A stretch of DNA of 64,000 bases from Lysobacterales bacterium 66-474 (GTDB lineage: Bacteria > Pseudomonadota > Gammaproteobacteria > Xanthomonadales > Rhodanobacteraceae): the NCBI GenBank assembly GCA_001899805.1, contig MKWP01000016.1, positions 248,001 to 312,000 of the forward strand, read 5' to 3'. The notes beneath the pieces were generated by a model. It ran no database searches. It saw only the letters and a program-made list of their open reading frames with translations, and was not told the origin of the DNA. Of this stretch, positions 39,831 through 47,544 are shown one piece after another. Made by a program: the position numbers and the translations under genes. Each line of letters opens with the position of its first letter. Within the stretch, counting starts at the first letter, position 1.

Positions 39831-39876
39831 TAAGGCAGGATCAACGTTGCCACGCGCAAATGCGCAGGAGGGTTCC

Positions 39877-40605
39877 ATGCGATCCGCACGACTTTACGCA
39901 TACGTCTTCACCCTGTTGGCGTCACCGCTCGCGCTTGCCGCGTGCGTGAGCGGCGTCAACGGCTCGGTCGATGTCGCGGCAGGCTCGAGTGTTTCCGACG
40001 CCAGCACCGTCAACGGTTCGGTGAACGTCGCCGCCAAGGCCAAGGCCGGCAAGGCTTCCACCGTCAACGGCTCGATCAACATCGCCGAGGACGCGGAAGT
40101 CGGCAGCGCCAGCACCGTCAACGGGCATGTCACGCTCGGCCAGCACGCGACCGTCGGCAGCGTGGATACCGTCAACGGCGGCATCACCCTGGATGCCAAC
40201 GCCACCGTCACCGGCGACGTGACCGCGGTCAACGGTGCGCTCAGCCTCGCCAACGGTTCGGCCGTGAACGGCGCACTGACCAACGTCAACAGCCACATCA
40301 GCATCGACGGTGCCCACATCGGCAAGGGCATCACCACCGTCAACGGCGACATCGACATCACCGGCAACGCGGTGGTCGATGGCGGCATCAAGGTGAAGAA
40401 GCCGAGCGACAACGGCATCCTCGGCATCCACTTCGGCGGCGACAACATCCCGCGCATCACCATCGGCCCCGGCGCGACCGTGAACGGCCCGCTCGACTTC
40501 GAACGTCCAGTCAAGCTCTACATCAGCGACCAGGCGCATGTCGCGGGGCCGATCACCGGCGCAGAGCCGGTGAAGTTCTCGGGCGCGACGCCGCCGGCGT
40601 CCTGA
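39877..40605 (+). CDS. Lipoprotein with 18-residue VNG repeats (predicted parallel beta-helix)
   Basis: 242 residues from the ATG at 39877, with a strong AGGAGGG site. A lipobox LAAC puts the lipidated Cys at 23. The triplet VNG recurs at residues 27, 45, 63, 81, 99, 118 and 155, with V137 matching as VNS: exact 18- or 19-residue spacing, with short hydrophobic-polar alternations (VNVAA, INIAED, VTLGQ, ITLDA) between. This is the pattern of a regular parallel beta-helix rung, akin to polymer-forming bactofilin-like folds. The last part (about 175-242) has a different, less repetitive texture. Function unknown; envelope location is likely. Confidence 0.8.
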   Translation: MRSARLYAYVFTLLASPLALAACVSGVNGSVDVAAGSSVSDASTVNGSVNVAAKAKAGKASTVNGSINIAEDAEVGSASTVNGHVTLGQHATVGSVDTVNGGITLDANATVTGDVTAVNGALSLANGSAVNGALTNVNSHISIDGAHIGKGITTVNGDIDITGNAVVDGGIKVKKPSDNGILGIHFGGDNIPRITIGPGATVNGPLDFERPVKLYISDQAHVAGPITGAEPVKFSGATPPAS

Positions 40606-40630
40606 CGCACAACGCGGAGTTCCCGGCGTT

Positions 40631-40740
40631 CCCTTCCCCCGCTTGCGGGGGAAGGTGCCCGCAGGGCGGATGGGGGCGATTCTTGCACCCTCCCCCTCGC
40701 CGTCATTCCGGGGCGACCCGAAGGGTCGAACCCGGAATCC
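40631..40740. repeat. Modules A and B left of the orphan gene
   Basis: Module A: CCTTCCCCCGC (40632-40642) pairs with GCGGGGGAAGG (40645-40655), then GATGGGGG. Module B: GTCATTCCGGGGC to AACCCGGAATCC (40702-40740), with GACCC/GGGTC inside. Mirror copies lie at 42126-42258. The stretch has no gene. Confidence 0.85.
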
Positions 40741-40770
40741 ATGTTGATCTTGATCTCGCTCGCGTGAGTC

Positions 40771-41036
40771 GACGTTCGTGTCTTGGTTCCGCTCGCCTCC
40801 GCGGCGAGCGTGCGACTTTTGTTTCGGCAAAAGTCGCCAAAACCATTGCGCTGGGCATGCCGGCTTCAGCGACGTCGTGTCGCTGAAACTTCCCTGCGAT
40901 GCTCGCCGATCGCGCGCCGGCGCGAACTCCTACTTCCATGTAGTCGAACATGCGCGCCTTGCTCGCGCGATCGGCTGCGCTTCTCGGCGTCATGCAACGG
41001 CGCGTTCGTCGCTTCGCTGCCGGCCATCCATGGCCT
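40771..41036 (+). repeat. Structured element, module C copy 2 (left arm)
   Basis: Stems in order: CGCTCGCC/GGCGAGCG (40791-40810 region); GCGACTTTTG (40812-40821) with CAAAAGTCGC (40828-40837); TTCAGCGAC (40865-40873) with GTCGCTGAA (40879-40887); GATCGCGCG (40908-40916) with CGCGCGATC (40964-40972), inside which CTAC and GTAG (40930-40943) close on TTCCAT. It ends with GGCCATCCATGGCC (41022-41035). It is homologous, in reverse, to 41833-42086. Confidence 0.8.
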
Positions 41037-41177
41037 ACGTCCGTGGACGCGCCGAGTTTTCTGGACCCATCAGCGCACCCCGAAACGGTCGGCTCCGCAA
41101 ACGCGTTGATCGGCTTGCCCGCAGCGGCACACCGCTGGTGATAACTTACCGTTGCCTGATGTGTGGGACGCAAAACC

Positions 41178-41810
41178 ATGAACTTGTCTATTTCTTGGCA
41201 ACAATCAACCGGGATTGCGCGGTGGGTTGCGTCCATTGCTATTCCGGCTGCGGCGGGGTTGATCGGCGTCCTCATCGGCGCATGGCTTACATCTCGCCGA
41301 GAGCAAAAACAGCGAAAGCTGGCTTTTCTGGAGAAACAGCTGAGTTTCTTCTATTCCCCCATGCTTGGTCTTCGAAACGAGATCAGAGCGCGTGGTGCCT
41401 TTCGCGTGCAAGTGCAAACCGAAGCAGATGACGCGTGGAAACAGCTTTGTGGTGAAACTGAAGGTCTCAGTATTGATGCACGCCAACGCTTCTCAAGCGA
41501 GCGTTGGCCTGAGTTCTCGCGCATCATCGAATACGACAACACCAAGCTTCACGAGGAATTGTTACCGGCTTACAGAAAAATGGTTGCGCTTTTCCGTGAC
41601 GGTTACTGGTTGGCTGAACCAGAAACGCGGATTTATTACGCGGGCCTTCTCCAGTTTGTCGAAATCTGGGACCGCTGGGTCGACAAAGCTCTACCGCGTG
41701 AGGTCTTGAAACGGCTTGGGCATAACGAAGACAGCCTCACTCCGTTCTATGCGCATATTGAGCGAATGCACGACGCCATTCGCCAAAAGCTTAAGGATGG
41801 TGCTCCGTGA
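41178..41810 (+). CDS. Orphan membrane-anchored protein of unknown function, low GC
   Basis: 210 residues from the ATG at 41178 (or a GTG five codons earlier). A membrane segment (about 17-40, IAIPAAAGLIGVLIGAWLTS) is followed by a basic stretch (RREQKQRK) and a cytoplasmic, mostly helical domain with LEKQLSFFYSPMLGLRNEIRARG and a tryptophan-rich middle. I know no function for it. By eye its GC content is near half, clearly below neighbouring genes, and codon use is correspondingly different. It is framed by inverted copies of module C, then B, then A, suggesting arrival by transfer. Confidence 0.75.
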   Translation: MNLSISWQQSTGIARWVASIAIPAAAGLIGVLIGAWLTSRREQKQRKLAFLEKQLSFFYSPMLGLRNEIRARGAFRVQVQTEADDAWKQLCGETEGLSIDARQRFSSERWPEFSRIIEYDNTKLHEELLPAYRKMVALFRDGYWLAEPETRIYYAGLLQFVEIWDRWVDKALPREVLKRLGHNEDSLTPFYAHIERMHDAIRQKLKDGAP

Positions 41811-41832
41811 AGTAATCCTCGTGCGACAAGGC

Positions 41833-42086
41833 AGGCCATGGATGGCCGTCACCGAAGCGAGAAACGGCGCCATTGGCGGTGCCGCAGCTGCGCTGACGAT
41901 CGCGCGAGCAAGGCGCGGATGTTCGAGCGCAGGGATGCGCGAGTTCGCGCCGGCGCGCGATCGGCAAGCGGCAAGGGGAGTCGAGACAACAGGATGTTGT
42001 CGAGACCACTGCCTCCGGCGCAATGGTTTTTGGCTACTTTTTGCCGAAACAAAAAGTAGCACGCTCGCCGCTGAGGCGAGCGGAAC
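41833..42086 (-). repeat. Structured element, module C copy 3 (right arm, inverted)
   Basis: Read on the minus strand it repeats the order of copy 2: CGCTCGCC/GGCGAGCG; an 11-bp stem GCTACTTTTTG (42033-42043) with CAAAAAGTAGC (42050-42060); a palindrome around TGTTGTC; GATCGCGCG (41898-41906) with CGCGCGATC (41954-41962), inside which GCGC/GCGC (41927-41940) enclose ATCCCT on the minus strand; and GGCCATGGATGGCC (41834-41847). The small stems differ in sequence from copy 2 but remain paired. Confidence 0.8.
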
Positions 42087-42125
42087 CCGATACGTGCGTT
42101 GTGGACTTGCGAGAGACGCAAAAGA

Positions 42126-42258
42126 GATTCCGGGTTCCGCGCTACGCGCGGCCCCGGAATGACGAAGTGAGGGGAAGACGCGGAAAAAGACAGGGATGTC
42201 ATGCGAGACACGTACCCTCACCCGGCGCTGCGCGCCACCCTCTCCCACTGGGAGAGGG
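42126..42258 (-). repeat. Modules B, D and A right of the orphan gene (inverted)
   Basis: B: GATTCCGGGTTCCGCG to CCCCGGAATGACG (42126-42164). D: GCGGAAAAAGACAGGGATG (42180-42198), the complement of CATCCCTGTCTTTTTCCGC. A: ACCCTCACCC, then CCCTCTCCC (42238-42246) with GGGAGAGGG (42250-42258). This mirrors the left-hand order. A further CCGGGATGACG near 42285 is a degenerate B end. No gene lies between the orphan gene and algC. Confidence 0.85.
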
Positions 42259-42312
42259 AGAAAAGCTGGATCCCGGCCTGCGCCGGGATGACGAACGAGA
42301 GCGAAGCGCGCG

Positions 42313-44721
42313 TCAGAACGGCAACGCGAGCGTGTTGTCGCACGCCAGCAACTGCGCGCGGAACGCGTCCTGGATGCGCTTCAACGCATCGGCGTTGTCG
42401 GCGTCGAAGCGCAGCACCAGCACGGGCGTCGTGTTCGACGCGCGCACCAGCCCCCAGCCGTCCGGCCAGTCGGCGCGCACGCCGTCGATGGTGGTGATGC
42501 GCGCGCCGTCGAATTGCGCGCGGTCGCGGAAGCGCGTGATGAAGGGATGGTTCTGGCCTTCCTGCATCGGGATGTGCAGTTCGGGCGTGGACACGCCTTT
42601 CGGTAGCGTGGCGAAGATTTCCTCGGGCGCGCGGCCTTCGGGATCGTCGGCGAGGATTTCGAGCAGCCGCGCGGCGGCGTAGACGCCGTCGTCGAAGCCG
42701 TACCAGCGTTCGCGGAAGAAGAAGTGTCCGCTCATCTCGCCGGCGAGTTGCGCGCCGGTTTCCTTCATCTTGGCCTTGATCAAGGAGTGCCCGGTTTTCC
42801 ACATCAGCGGGCTGCCGCCGGCTTTCAGGATCAGCGGTTGCAGATGTCCCGTGCATTTGACGTCGTACAGGATCGTCGCACCGGGATTGCGGGTCAGCAC
42901 GTCCTGCGCGAACAGCATCAGCACCCGATCGGGGTAGATGATTTCGCCCGCCTTGGTCACGACGCCGAGGCGGTCGCCGTCGCCGTCGAAAGCCAGGCCG
43001 ATGTCGGCGCCGGTTTTCTGCACCATCAGGATCAGGTCGGCGAGGTTCTTGGGCTCGGATGGGTCGGGATGGTGGTTGGGGAAGGTGCCGTCGACGTCGC
43101 AGTACAGCGGGATCGGTTCGCAGCCGATCGCGTGCACCACGCCCGGCGCGGTGTTGCCGGCGATGCCGTTGCCGCAGTCGACCACGACCTTCAGCGCGCG
43201 TCCGGTCTGGATGTCGGCGGCGATGCGGTCGATGTATTCCGCGGCGATGTCGTGCAGGCGCAGCGAGCCGCTACCTTCGGCGAAGCGGTGGTCGGCGATG
43301 CGCTGGTAGAGGTCCTGGATCGCGTCTTCGGCCAGGGTTTCGCCGCCGATCACGATCTTGAAGCCGTTGTAGTCGGGAGGATTGTGGCTGCCGGTGACCG
43401 ATACGCACGAGCCGGTGTTGAGTTGGTAGGCGGCGAAGTAGCTGACCGGCGTCGGCACCGCGCCGATGTCGACCACGTCCACGCCGGTTTCTCGCAGCCC
43501 CTCGATCAACGCGCCGGAAAGATCCGGTCCCGACAGCCGGCCGTCGCGGCCGACCACGATCTCGTGCAGGTCCTTGTCGCGCACGGCGCTGCCGATCGCG
43601 CGGCCGAGTTGGCGCGCGACGCCTTCGGTCAGCGTCTGGCCGACCACGCCGCGGATGTCGTAGGCGCGGAAGATGCCGCGATCCGGAATCGGGTCGTCCT
43701 GCGCGGCGGTCGCGGCGGCGGGCATTCCCCGCTTCACCGCCGGTGCGGGTTTGGCCGAAGGCTTGGGCGAGGCAGGCGTCGTCGCGACGACTTCGGACAG
43801 CACGGGTTCGTCGCGCAGCGGTGCGCCACCGAGGCGCGCACGCAGGCGCGGGCGCGACCACAGCAGCAGCACGCCGATCACGAACGCCGCGACGGCCAGC
43901 CCCAGCGCGAATGCCAACGACTGCGTGACCGGCAACCAGAACTGCGGTGGTGCGGAGGTGATGCGGAGCAGGCTGTGCGGCACCGCCACGCCCGGATCGT
44001 CGGCACTGGACAGGCCGCTGGCGCCGGCGCTGGCGAGCACGATGTCTCCGGATTGGGTGCTTTGGCGCAGGTCGAGCCTGCCTTCGCGGACCTGCGCTCC
44101 GGCCAGCACGATGCGCAGCGGCGCATCGGAAAAATCGACCGTGGCCCAGGCCAGCGGCTTGCCGTCCGGGCCCGGGATGGGGCCGGCGAAACTTGTCACA
44201 TGCGCGACCGGCGCTTGTGCGGCGCCGATGTCGCCGTCGCTGAGCGCGGACATCAGTTGCGCTGCGCGCGCATAGCCGAGTTGCTGCAGGTTGCCGTGCA
44301 GCACTTCGTTGAGCTGGTTGCTGTACAGCGTCACCGCCCGGGCATCCTTCAGCCCCGCCTTGATGAGCTGCGCAACCGCGCTGCGCGTGGCGTCGTCGTC
44401 GGCGAGTTGTGCGGCCAGCGTGGGCTGGCCGAGCGCCTTGACCACCTGCGCGCGTTCGTCGGCGATGATCAGCGCGATCTTCTGCGCGGCGTCCAGGCGG
44501 GCCTGCGCCAGCGCTTCGGCGTCGGCGGTCTGGCGCGTCAGCAGCCATGCCTGCCAGCCCATGAACAAACCGAACAGGGCCAGCAGGGTACCCAGTGCGA
44601 GCGCGAGGTCAGCGACGATCTCGGCGATGCCGCGGCGCAGGCTGAAACGCGCGCCGACAGCTCGCGCGGCCGCCTGCACGTCGGGGGTTTTCTTCTTGAC
44701 GCCCGTCGATTCGTTGACCAT
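42313..44721 (-). CDS. algC: Phosphomannomutase/phosphoglucomutase with N-terminal membrane sensor-like domain
   Basis: 802 residues from the ATG at 44721. The C-terminal 440 residues are a complete alpha-D-phosphohexomutase: RAYDIRGVVGQTL, the phosphoserine loop TGSHNPPDYNG, metal-binding DGDGDRLG, sugar-recognition GEMSGHFFF and phosphate-binding RASNTTPVLVLRF. The first 330 residues add two membrane helices (about 35-60 and 270-295) flanking a periplasmic domain, then a Pro/Ala linker. It makes mannose-1-P and glucose-1-P for exopolysaccharide and LPS. The N-terminal domain could sense envelope state (inference). Only one base separates it from the dut stop. Confidence 0.93.
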   Translation of the reverse strand: MVNESTGVKKKTPDVQAAARAVGARFSLRRGIAEIVADLALALGTLLALFGLFMGWQAWLLTRQTADAEALAQARLDAAQKIALIIADERAQVVKALGQPTLAAQLADDDATRSAVAQLIKAGLKDARAVTLYSNQLNEVLHGNLQQLGYARAAQLMSALSDGDIGAAQAPVAHVTSFAGPIPGPDGKPLAWATVDFSDAPLRIVLAGAQVREGRLDLRQSTQSGDIVLASAGASGLSSADDPGVAVPHSLLRITSAPPQFWLPVTQSLAFALGLAVAAFVIGVLLLWSRPRLRARLGGAPLRDEPVLSEVVATTPASPKPSAKPAPAVKRGMPAAATAAQDDPIPDRGIFRAYDIRGVVGQTLTEGVARQLGRAIGSAVRDKDLHEIVVGRDGRLSGPDLSGALIEGLRETGVDVVDIGAVPTPVSYFAAYQLNTGSCVSVTGSHNPPDYNGFKIVIGGETLAEDAIQDLYQRIADHRFAEGSGSLRLHDIAAEYIDRIAADIQTGRALKVVVDCGNGIAGNTAPGVVHAIGCEPIPLYCDVDGTFPNHHPDPSEPKNLADLILMVQKTGADIGLAFDGDGDRLGVVTKAGEIIYPDRVLMLFAQDVLTRNPGATILYDVKCTGHLQPLILKAGGSPLMWKTGHSLIKAKMKETGAQLAGEMSGHFFFRERWYGFDDGVYAAARLLEILADDPEGRAPEEIFATLPKGVSTPELHIPMQEGQNHPFITRFRDRAQFDGARITTIDGVRADWPDGWGLVRASNTTPVLVLRFDADNADALKRIQDAFRAQLLACDNTLALPF

Positions 44722-44722
44722 G

Positions 44723-45190
44723 TCACGCAACCCCGGTGGAGCCGAATCCGCCGGCGCCACGTTCGCTCGGTGCGAAGTCTCCCACCATCCGCCACGCCAC
44801 GCGCGCCACCGGCGTCACCAGCAGTTGCGCGATGCGGTCGCCCGGTTGGATGGTAAACGGCGCGTTGCCGCGGTTCCAGCACGAGATCATCAAGGGACCC
44901 TGGTAATCCGCGTCGACCAGGCCGGTGAGGTTGCCCAGCACCAGTCCGTGCTTGTGGCCGAGGCCCGAGCGCGGCAGGATCAGCGCGCACCAGCCGGGAT
45001 CGGCGATGTGGATCGCGAGCCCGGTCGGGATCAGCGCGCTGTCGCCGGGGGCGAGGACGACCGCGGTTTCCGGCGCGGCGCGCAGGTCCATCGCGGCGCT
45101 GCCGTCGGTCGCGTACGCGGGCAGCGGAATGCTCGTCCCGAGGCGCGGGTCGAGGCGTTTCAGTTCCACGCCCACCACGCTTGCGCTCAT
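44723..45190 (-). CDS. dut: Deoxyuridine 5'-triphosphate nucleotidohydrolase
   Basis: 155 residues, trimeric dUTPase type. Conserved motifs: [14 protein letters not shown] (I), [11 protein letters not shown] (II), [15 protein letters not shown] (III), PGDRIAQLL (IV) and the C-terminal [10 protein letters not shown] (V) that closes the active site. It keeps dUTP low and supplies dUMP. Its ATG overlaps the coaB stop (ATGA), and algC follows, the coaBC-dut-algC order also seen in pseudomonads. Confidence 0.97.
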   Translation of the reverse strand: MSASVVGVELKRLDPRLGTSIPLPAYATDGSAAMDLRAAPETAVVLAPGDSALIPTGLAIHIADPGWCALILPRSGLGHKHGLVLGNLTGLVDADYQGPLMISCWNRGNAPFTIQPGDRIAQLLVTPVARVAWRMVGDFAPSERGAGGFGSTGVA

Positions 45191-45861
45191 GCCTGCGCCT
45201 GCGCGCGGTAGCGGACGGCGATGCGCGCGACCAGCGCCTTCGCCAGTTCGGGCTTCGATGCGCGCGGCAGGTTTTCGCCGCCGCCCGGCCAGATCAGGTC
45301 CAGCGCGTTGTCGTCGGAGCCGATGCCGACGTTTTCGCCGACGTGGTTGGCGGCCAGCATGTCGAGTTTCTTGCGTTCCAGTTTCTTGCGTCCGTTTTCG
45401 AGCACGTGGTCGGTCTCGGCGGCGAAACCCACCACGAACGGACGCGGATCGCGCTTGGCGACTTCGGCGAGGATGTCGGGGTTTTCGACGAGTTCCAGCA
45501 CCGGCGCGCCGGACGGACCCTTCTTGATCTTGCGCGCCGAGTATTCGGCCACGCGCCAGTCGGCGACCGCGGCGGTGGCGATGAAAATGTCGGCGTCGTC
45601 GATCGCCCGCATCACCGCGTCGCGCATCTGCAGCGCGCTGCGCACGTCCACGCGGCGCGCGACGCCGGCGGGCGTCGCCAGGGCGACCGGACCCGCGATC
45701 AGGGTGACCTCGGCGCCGGCTGCCGCGGCGGCGGCGGCGACCGCGAAACCCATCTTGCCGGAGCTGCGGTTGCCGAGGAAACGCACCGGGTCGATGTCTT
45801 CGTAGGTGGGGCCGGCGTCGATCACGACCCTGAGCCCGGCGAGCGATGCATCAGGCGACAT
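45187..45861 (-). CDS. coaB: Phosphopantothenoylcysteine synthetase (CoaB) as a separate gene
   Basis: 224 residues corresponding to only the C-terminal half of the usual fused Coa[48 protein letters not shown] and [10 protein letters not shown]. It joins cysteine to 4'-phosphopantothenate using CTP. The start ATG lies inside the 3' end of coaC in another frame (11-base overlap, ATGTCGCCTGA), so translation probably depends on coupling. In most bacteria both activities are in one polypeptide. Confidence 0.93.
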   Translation of the reverse strand: MSPDASLAGLRVVIDAGPTYEDIDPVRFLGNRSSGKMGFAVAAAAAAAGAEVTLIAGPVALATPAGVARRVDVRSALQMRDAVMRAIDDADIFIATAAVADWRVAEYSARKIKKGPSGAPVLELVENPDILAEVAKRDPRPFVVGFAAETDHVLENGRKKLERKKLDMLAANHVGENVGIGSDDNALDLIWPGGGENLPRASKPELAKALVARIAVRYRAQAQA

Positions 45862-46426
45862 GCGCGCCGCCCGGCGCCATCAGCGCCTGCACCAACTGTT
45901 GCGGCTCCAGCATCCGCCCCGGTCCCGATTCGCCTTCCGCGAGCGGGCCGTTGGCGGGGCCGAGGATCGCGACGCCGCGCGCGCGCAGGGTCGCGACGTT
46001 GGCTTGCGTGGCCGGGTGCAGCCACATGCGGTGGTTCATCGCCGGCGCCACCGCGAGCGGCGCGGTGGCGGCGAGGCACAACGTCGCAAGCAGGTCGTCG
46101 GCAAACCCGTGCGCGAGTTTCGCCAGCGTATCGGCAGAAGCCGGCGCGATCAGGATCGCATCCGCCCAGCGCGCGAGTTCGAGGTGCCCCATGCCCATTT
46201 CGGCCTCGGCATCCCACAGGCCGTGGCGCACAGGCTGGCCGGAAAGCGCCTGGAACGTGAGTGCGGTGACGAAGCGTTCGGCGTTCTCGGTCAATACCAC
46301 CCGCACCTCGGCGCCGGCGTCGCGCAGGCGGCGCACCAGCTCGCACGCTTTGTACGCGGCGATGCCTCCCGACACCCCGAGCAGGACGTGTCGATGTTCG
46401 TTGGGGCGTTGTCCCCTGGCACTCAT
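45851..46426 (-). CDS. coaC: Phosphopantothenoylcysteine decarboxylase (CoaC) as a separate gene, altered active-site loop
   Basis: 191 residues equal to the N-terminal half of CoaBC. FMN-binding [16 protein letters not shown], catalytic His 81 in [18 protein letters not shown] (95-100) and APAMNHRMW with Asn 131 are present. The substrate-recognition clamp, usually (A)CG(D/E)xGxGRM with a catalytic Cys, reads [11 protein letters not shown]: Glu 164 stands where Cys is expected (codon at 45935-45937). It decarboxylates phosphopantothenoylcysteine in CoA synthesis. Divergent from radC. Confidence 0.92.
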   Translation of the reverse strand: MSARGQRPNEHRHVLLGVSGGIAAYKACELVRRLRDAGAEVRVVLTENAERFVTALTFQALSGQPVRHGLWDAEAEMGMGHLELARWADAILIAPASADTLAKLAHGFADDLLATLCLAATAPLAVAPAMNHRMWLHPATQANVATLRARGVAILGPANGPLAEGESGPGRMLEPQQLVQALMAPGGAHVA

Positions 46427-46575
46427 GTCGGCATCCGCTGACAGGCAAACCGGCGGTTAGCTTACCGGATTCCACCCTGCGCACTTCTGGCACCGGCGTT
46501 CCCGCACCTGCATCGTTCGAACGTTCGTCCGTGGCACGTGGGCCGGATGGACGCGCATGTGGACGGAGCGACGAC

Positions 46576-47241
46576 ATGAGCATCAAGGAATGGCCGAGTG
46601 ATGAACGCCCGCGCGAGAAGCTGCTTGCGCGTGGCGCCGGCGCGTTGACCGCCGCGGAGCTGGTGGCGATCCTGCTGGGCAGCGGCATCCGCGGCCACAG
46701 CGCCGTGGACATGGGACGCGACTTGCTGGCGCGCGCAGGTGGCCTGAATGCACTGCTGAAAAGCGATCTCGGTGACATGCCGGGGCTGGGGCCCGCCAAG
46801 CGTGCGCGCCTGGTCGCCGCGCTGGAACTGGCGCGGCGTTGTCTCGGCGAGGAGCTGGCGGCGCGTCCCGCGCTGGTGAGTCCACGCGACAGTGCGGCGT
46901 TCCTGAAGGCGCAGCTCGCGCACAAGCCCTACGAAGTTTTCGCCTGCCTGTTCCTCGACAACCGCCATCGCGTGCTGGCGTTCGAGGAATTGTTCCGCGG
47001 CACGCTGGATGGCGCGTCGGTGCATCCGCGCGAGGTGGTGCGCGCCTCGCTGAAGCACAATGCGGCGGCGGTGATCCTGGCGCACAATCATCCGTCCGGC
47101 GTGGCCGAACCCTCCGCTGCCGACCGCAACATCACCCACCAGCTGCGCGATGCCTTGCAACTGGTCGGCGTGCGGGTGCTGGACCACCTGGTGGTCGGTG
47201 CGGGCGAACCGACGTCGATGGCCGCACGCGGGTTGATTTGA
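46576..47241 (+). CDS. radC: RadC family JAB/MPN-domain protein
   Basis: 221 residues. The N-terminal helix-hairpin-helix region ([21 protein letters not shown]) is followed by a JAMM metalloprotease-like domain with the HNHPSG...D motif (about 174-189). Its role in DNA repair is disputed for this family. It diverges from coaC, an arrangement conserved in many gammaproteobacteria. The ATG at 46576 has GGAG 8 bases upstream. Confidence 0.93.
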   Translation: MSIKEWPSDERPREKLLARGAGALTAAELVAILLGSGIRGHSAVDMGRDLLARAGGLNALLKSDLGDMPGLGPAKRARLVAALELARRCLGEELAARPALVSPRDSAAFLKAQLAHKPYEVFACLFLDNRHRVLAFEELFRGTLDGASVHPREVVRASLKHNAAAVILAHNHPSGVAEPSAADRNITHQLRDALQLVGVRVLDHLVVGAGEPTSMAARGLI

Positions 47242-47303
47242 CGAAGTTCCGGGGCCGTCGTTGCGCGCCGGCGCTTGACAAGTCGAGCATTCTTCGGAGC
47301 CAG

Positions 47304-47476
47304 TTATACACAGCACGGAATCACAAGCGGTTGGCGTTGGCTTTTATTGCACTTTCATTAAACAGCTCGTATCGGATTGAGAATGAAGACTATTTCAAAC
47401 TGACGTGATGCGGAATGGCTCACAAACCGCCACTTCCAGAGCCAAGTCTTCCAGAGTATCCACCAGGTTATCCACA
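47304..47476. promoter_or_regulatory. DnaA-box cluster in the radC-argS gap
   Basis: The 303-base gap is AT-rich for this genome and contains TTATACACA (47304-47312, one mismatch), GTATCCACC (47456-47464, two mismatches) and a perfect TTATCCACA (47468-47476), all in the same orientation. The remaining gap holds a possible argS promoter and no gene. Confidence 0.55.
47347..47375 (+). promoter_or_regulatory. Possible argS promoter
   Basis: TTGCAC (47347-47352) and TATCGG (47370-47375) are 17 bases apart. The -10 is weak. The transcript would have a leader of about 160 bases that includes the downstream DnaA boxes. Confidence 0.3.
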
Positions 47477-47544
47477 ACCCCGGATTTGGTCGCGAATCGG
47501 CGCTGCGCTACGATGGCGGACCGCCAACCGCCTGACCCGACCCC

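Noticed and set aside
41833-42211. Open frames of 70-150 codons across the right-hand repeat arm
   Set aside because: They translate the inverted copy of module C and module B; no protein signal.
40631-42258. Intact insertion sequence or transposase gene
   Set aside because: No transposase motif is present in the enclosed gene or flanks; the gene is a membrane-anchored helical protein of unknown function.
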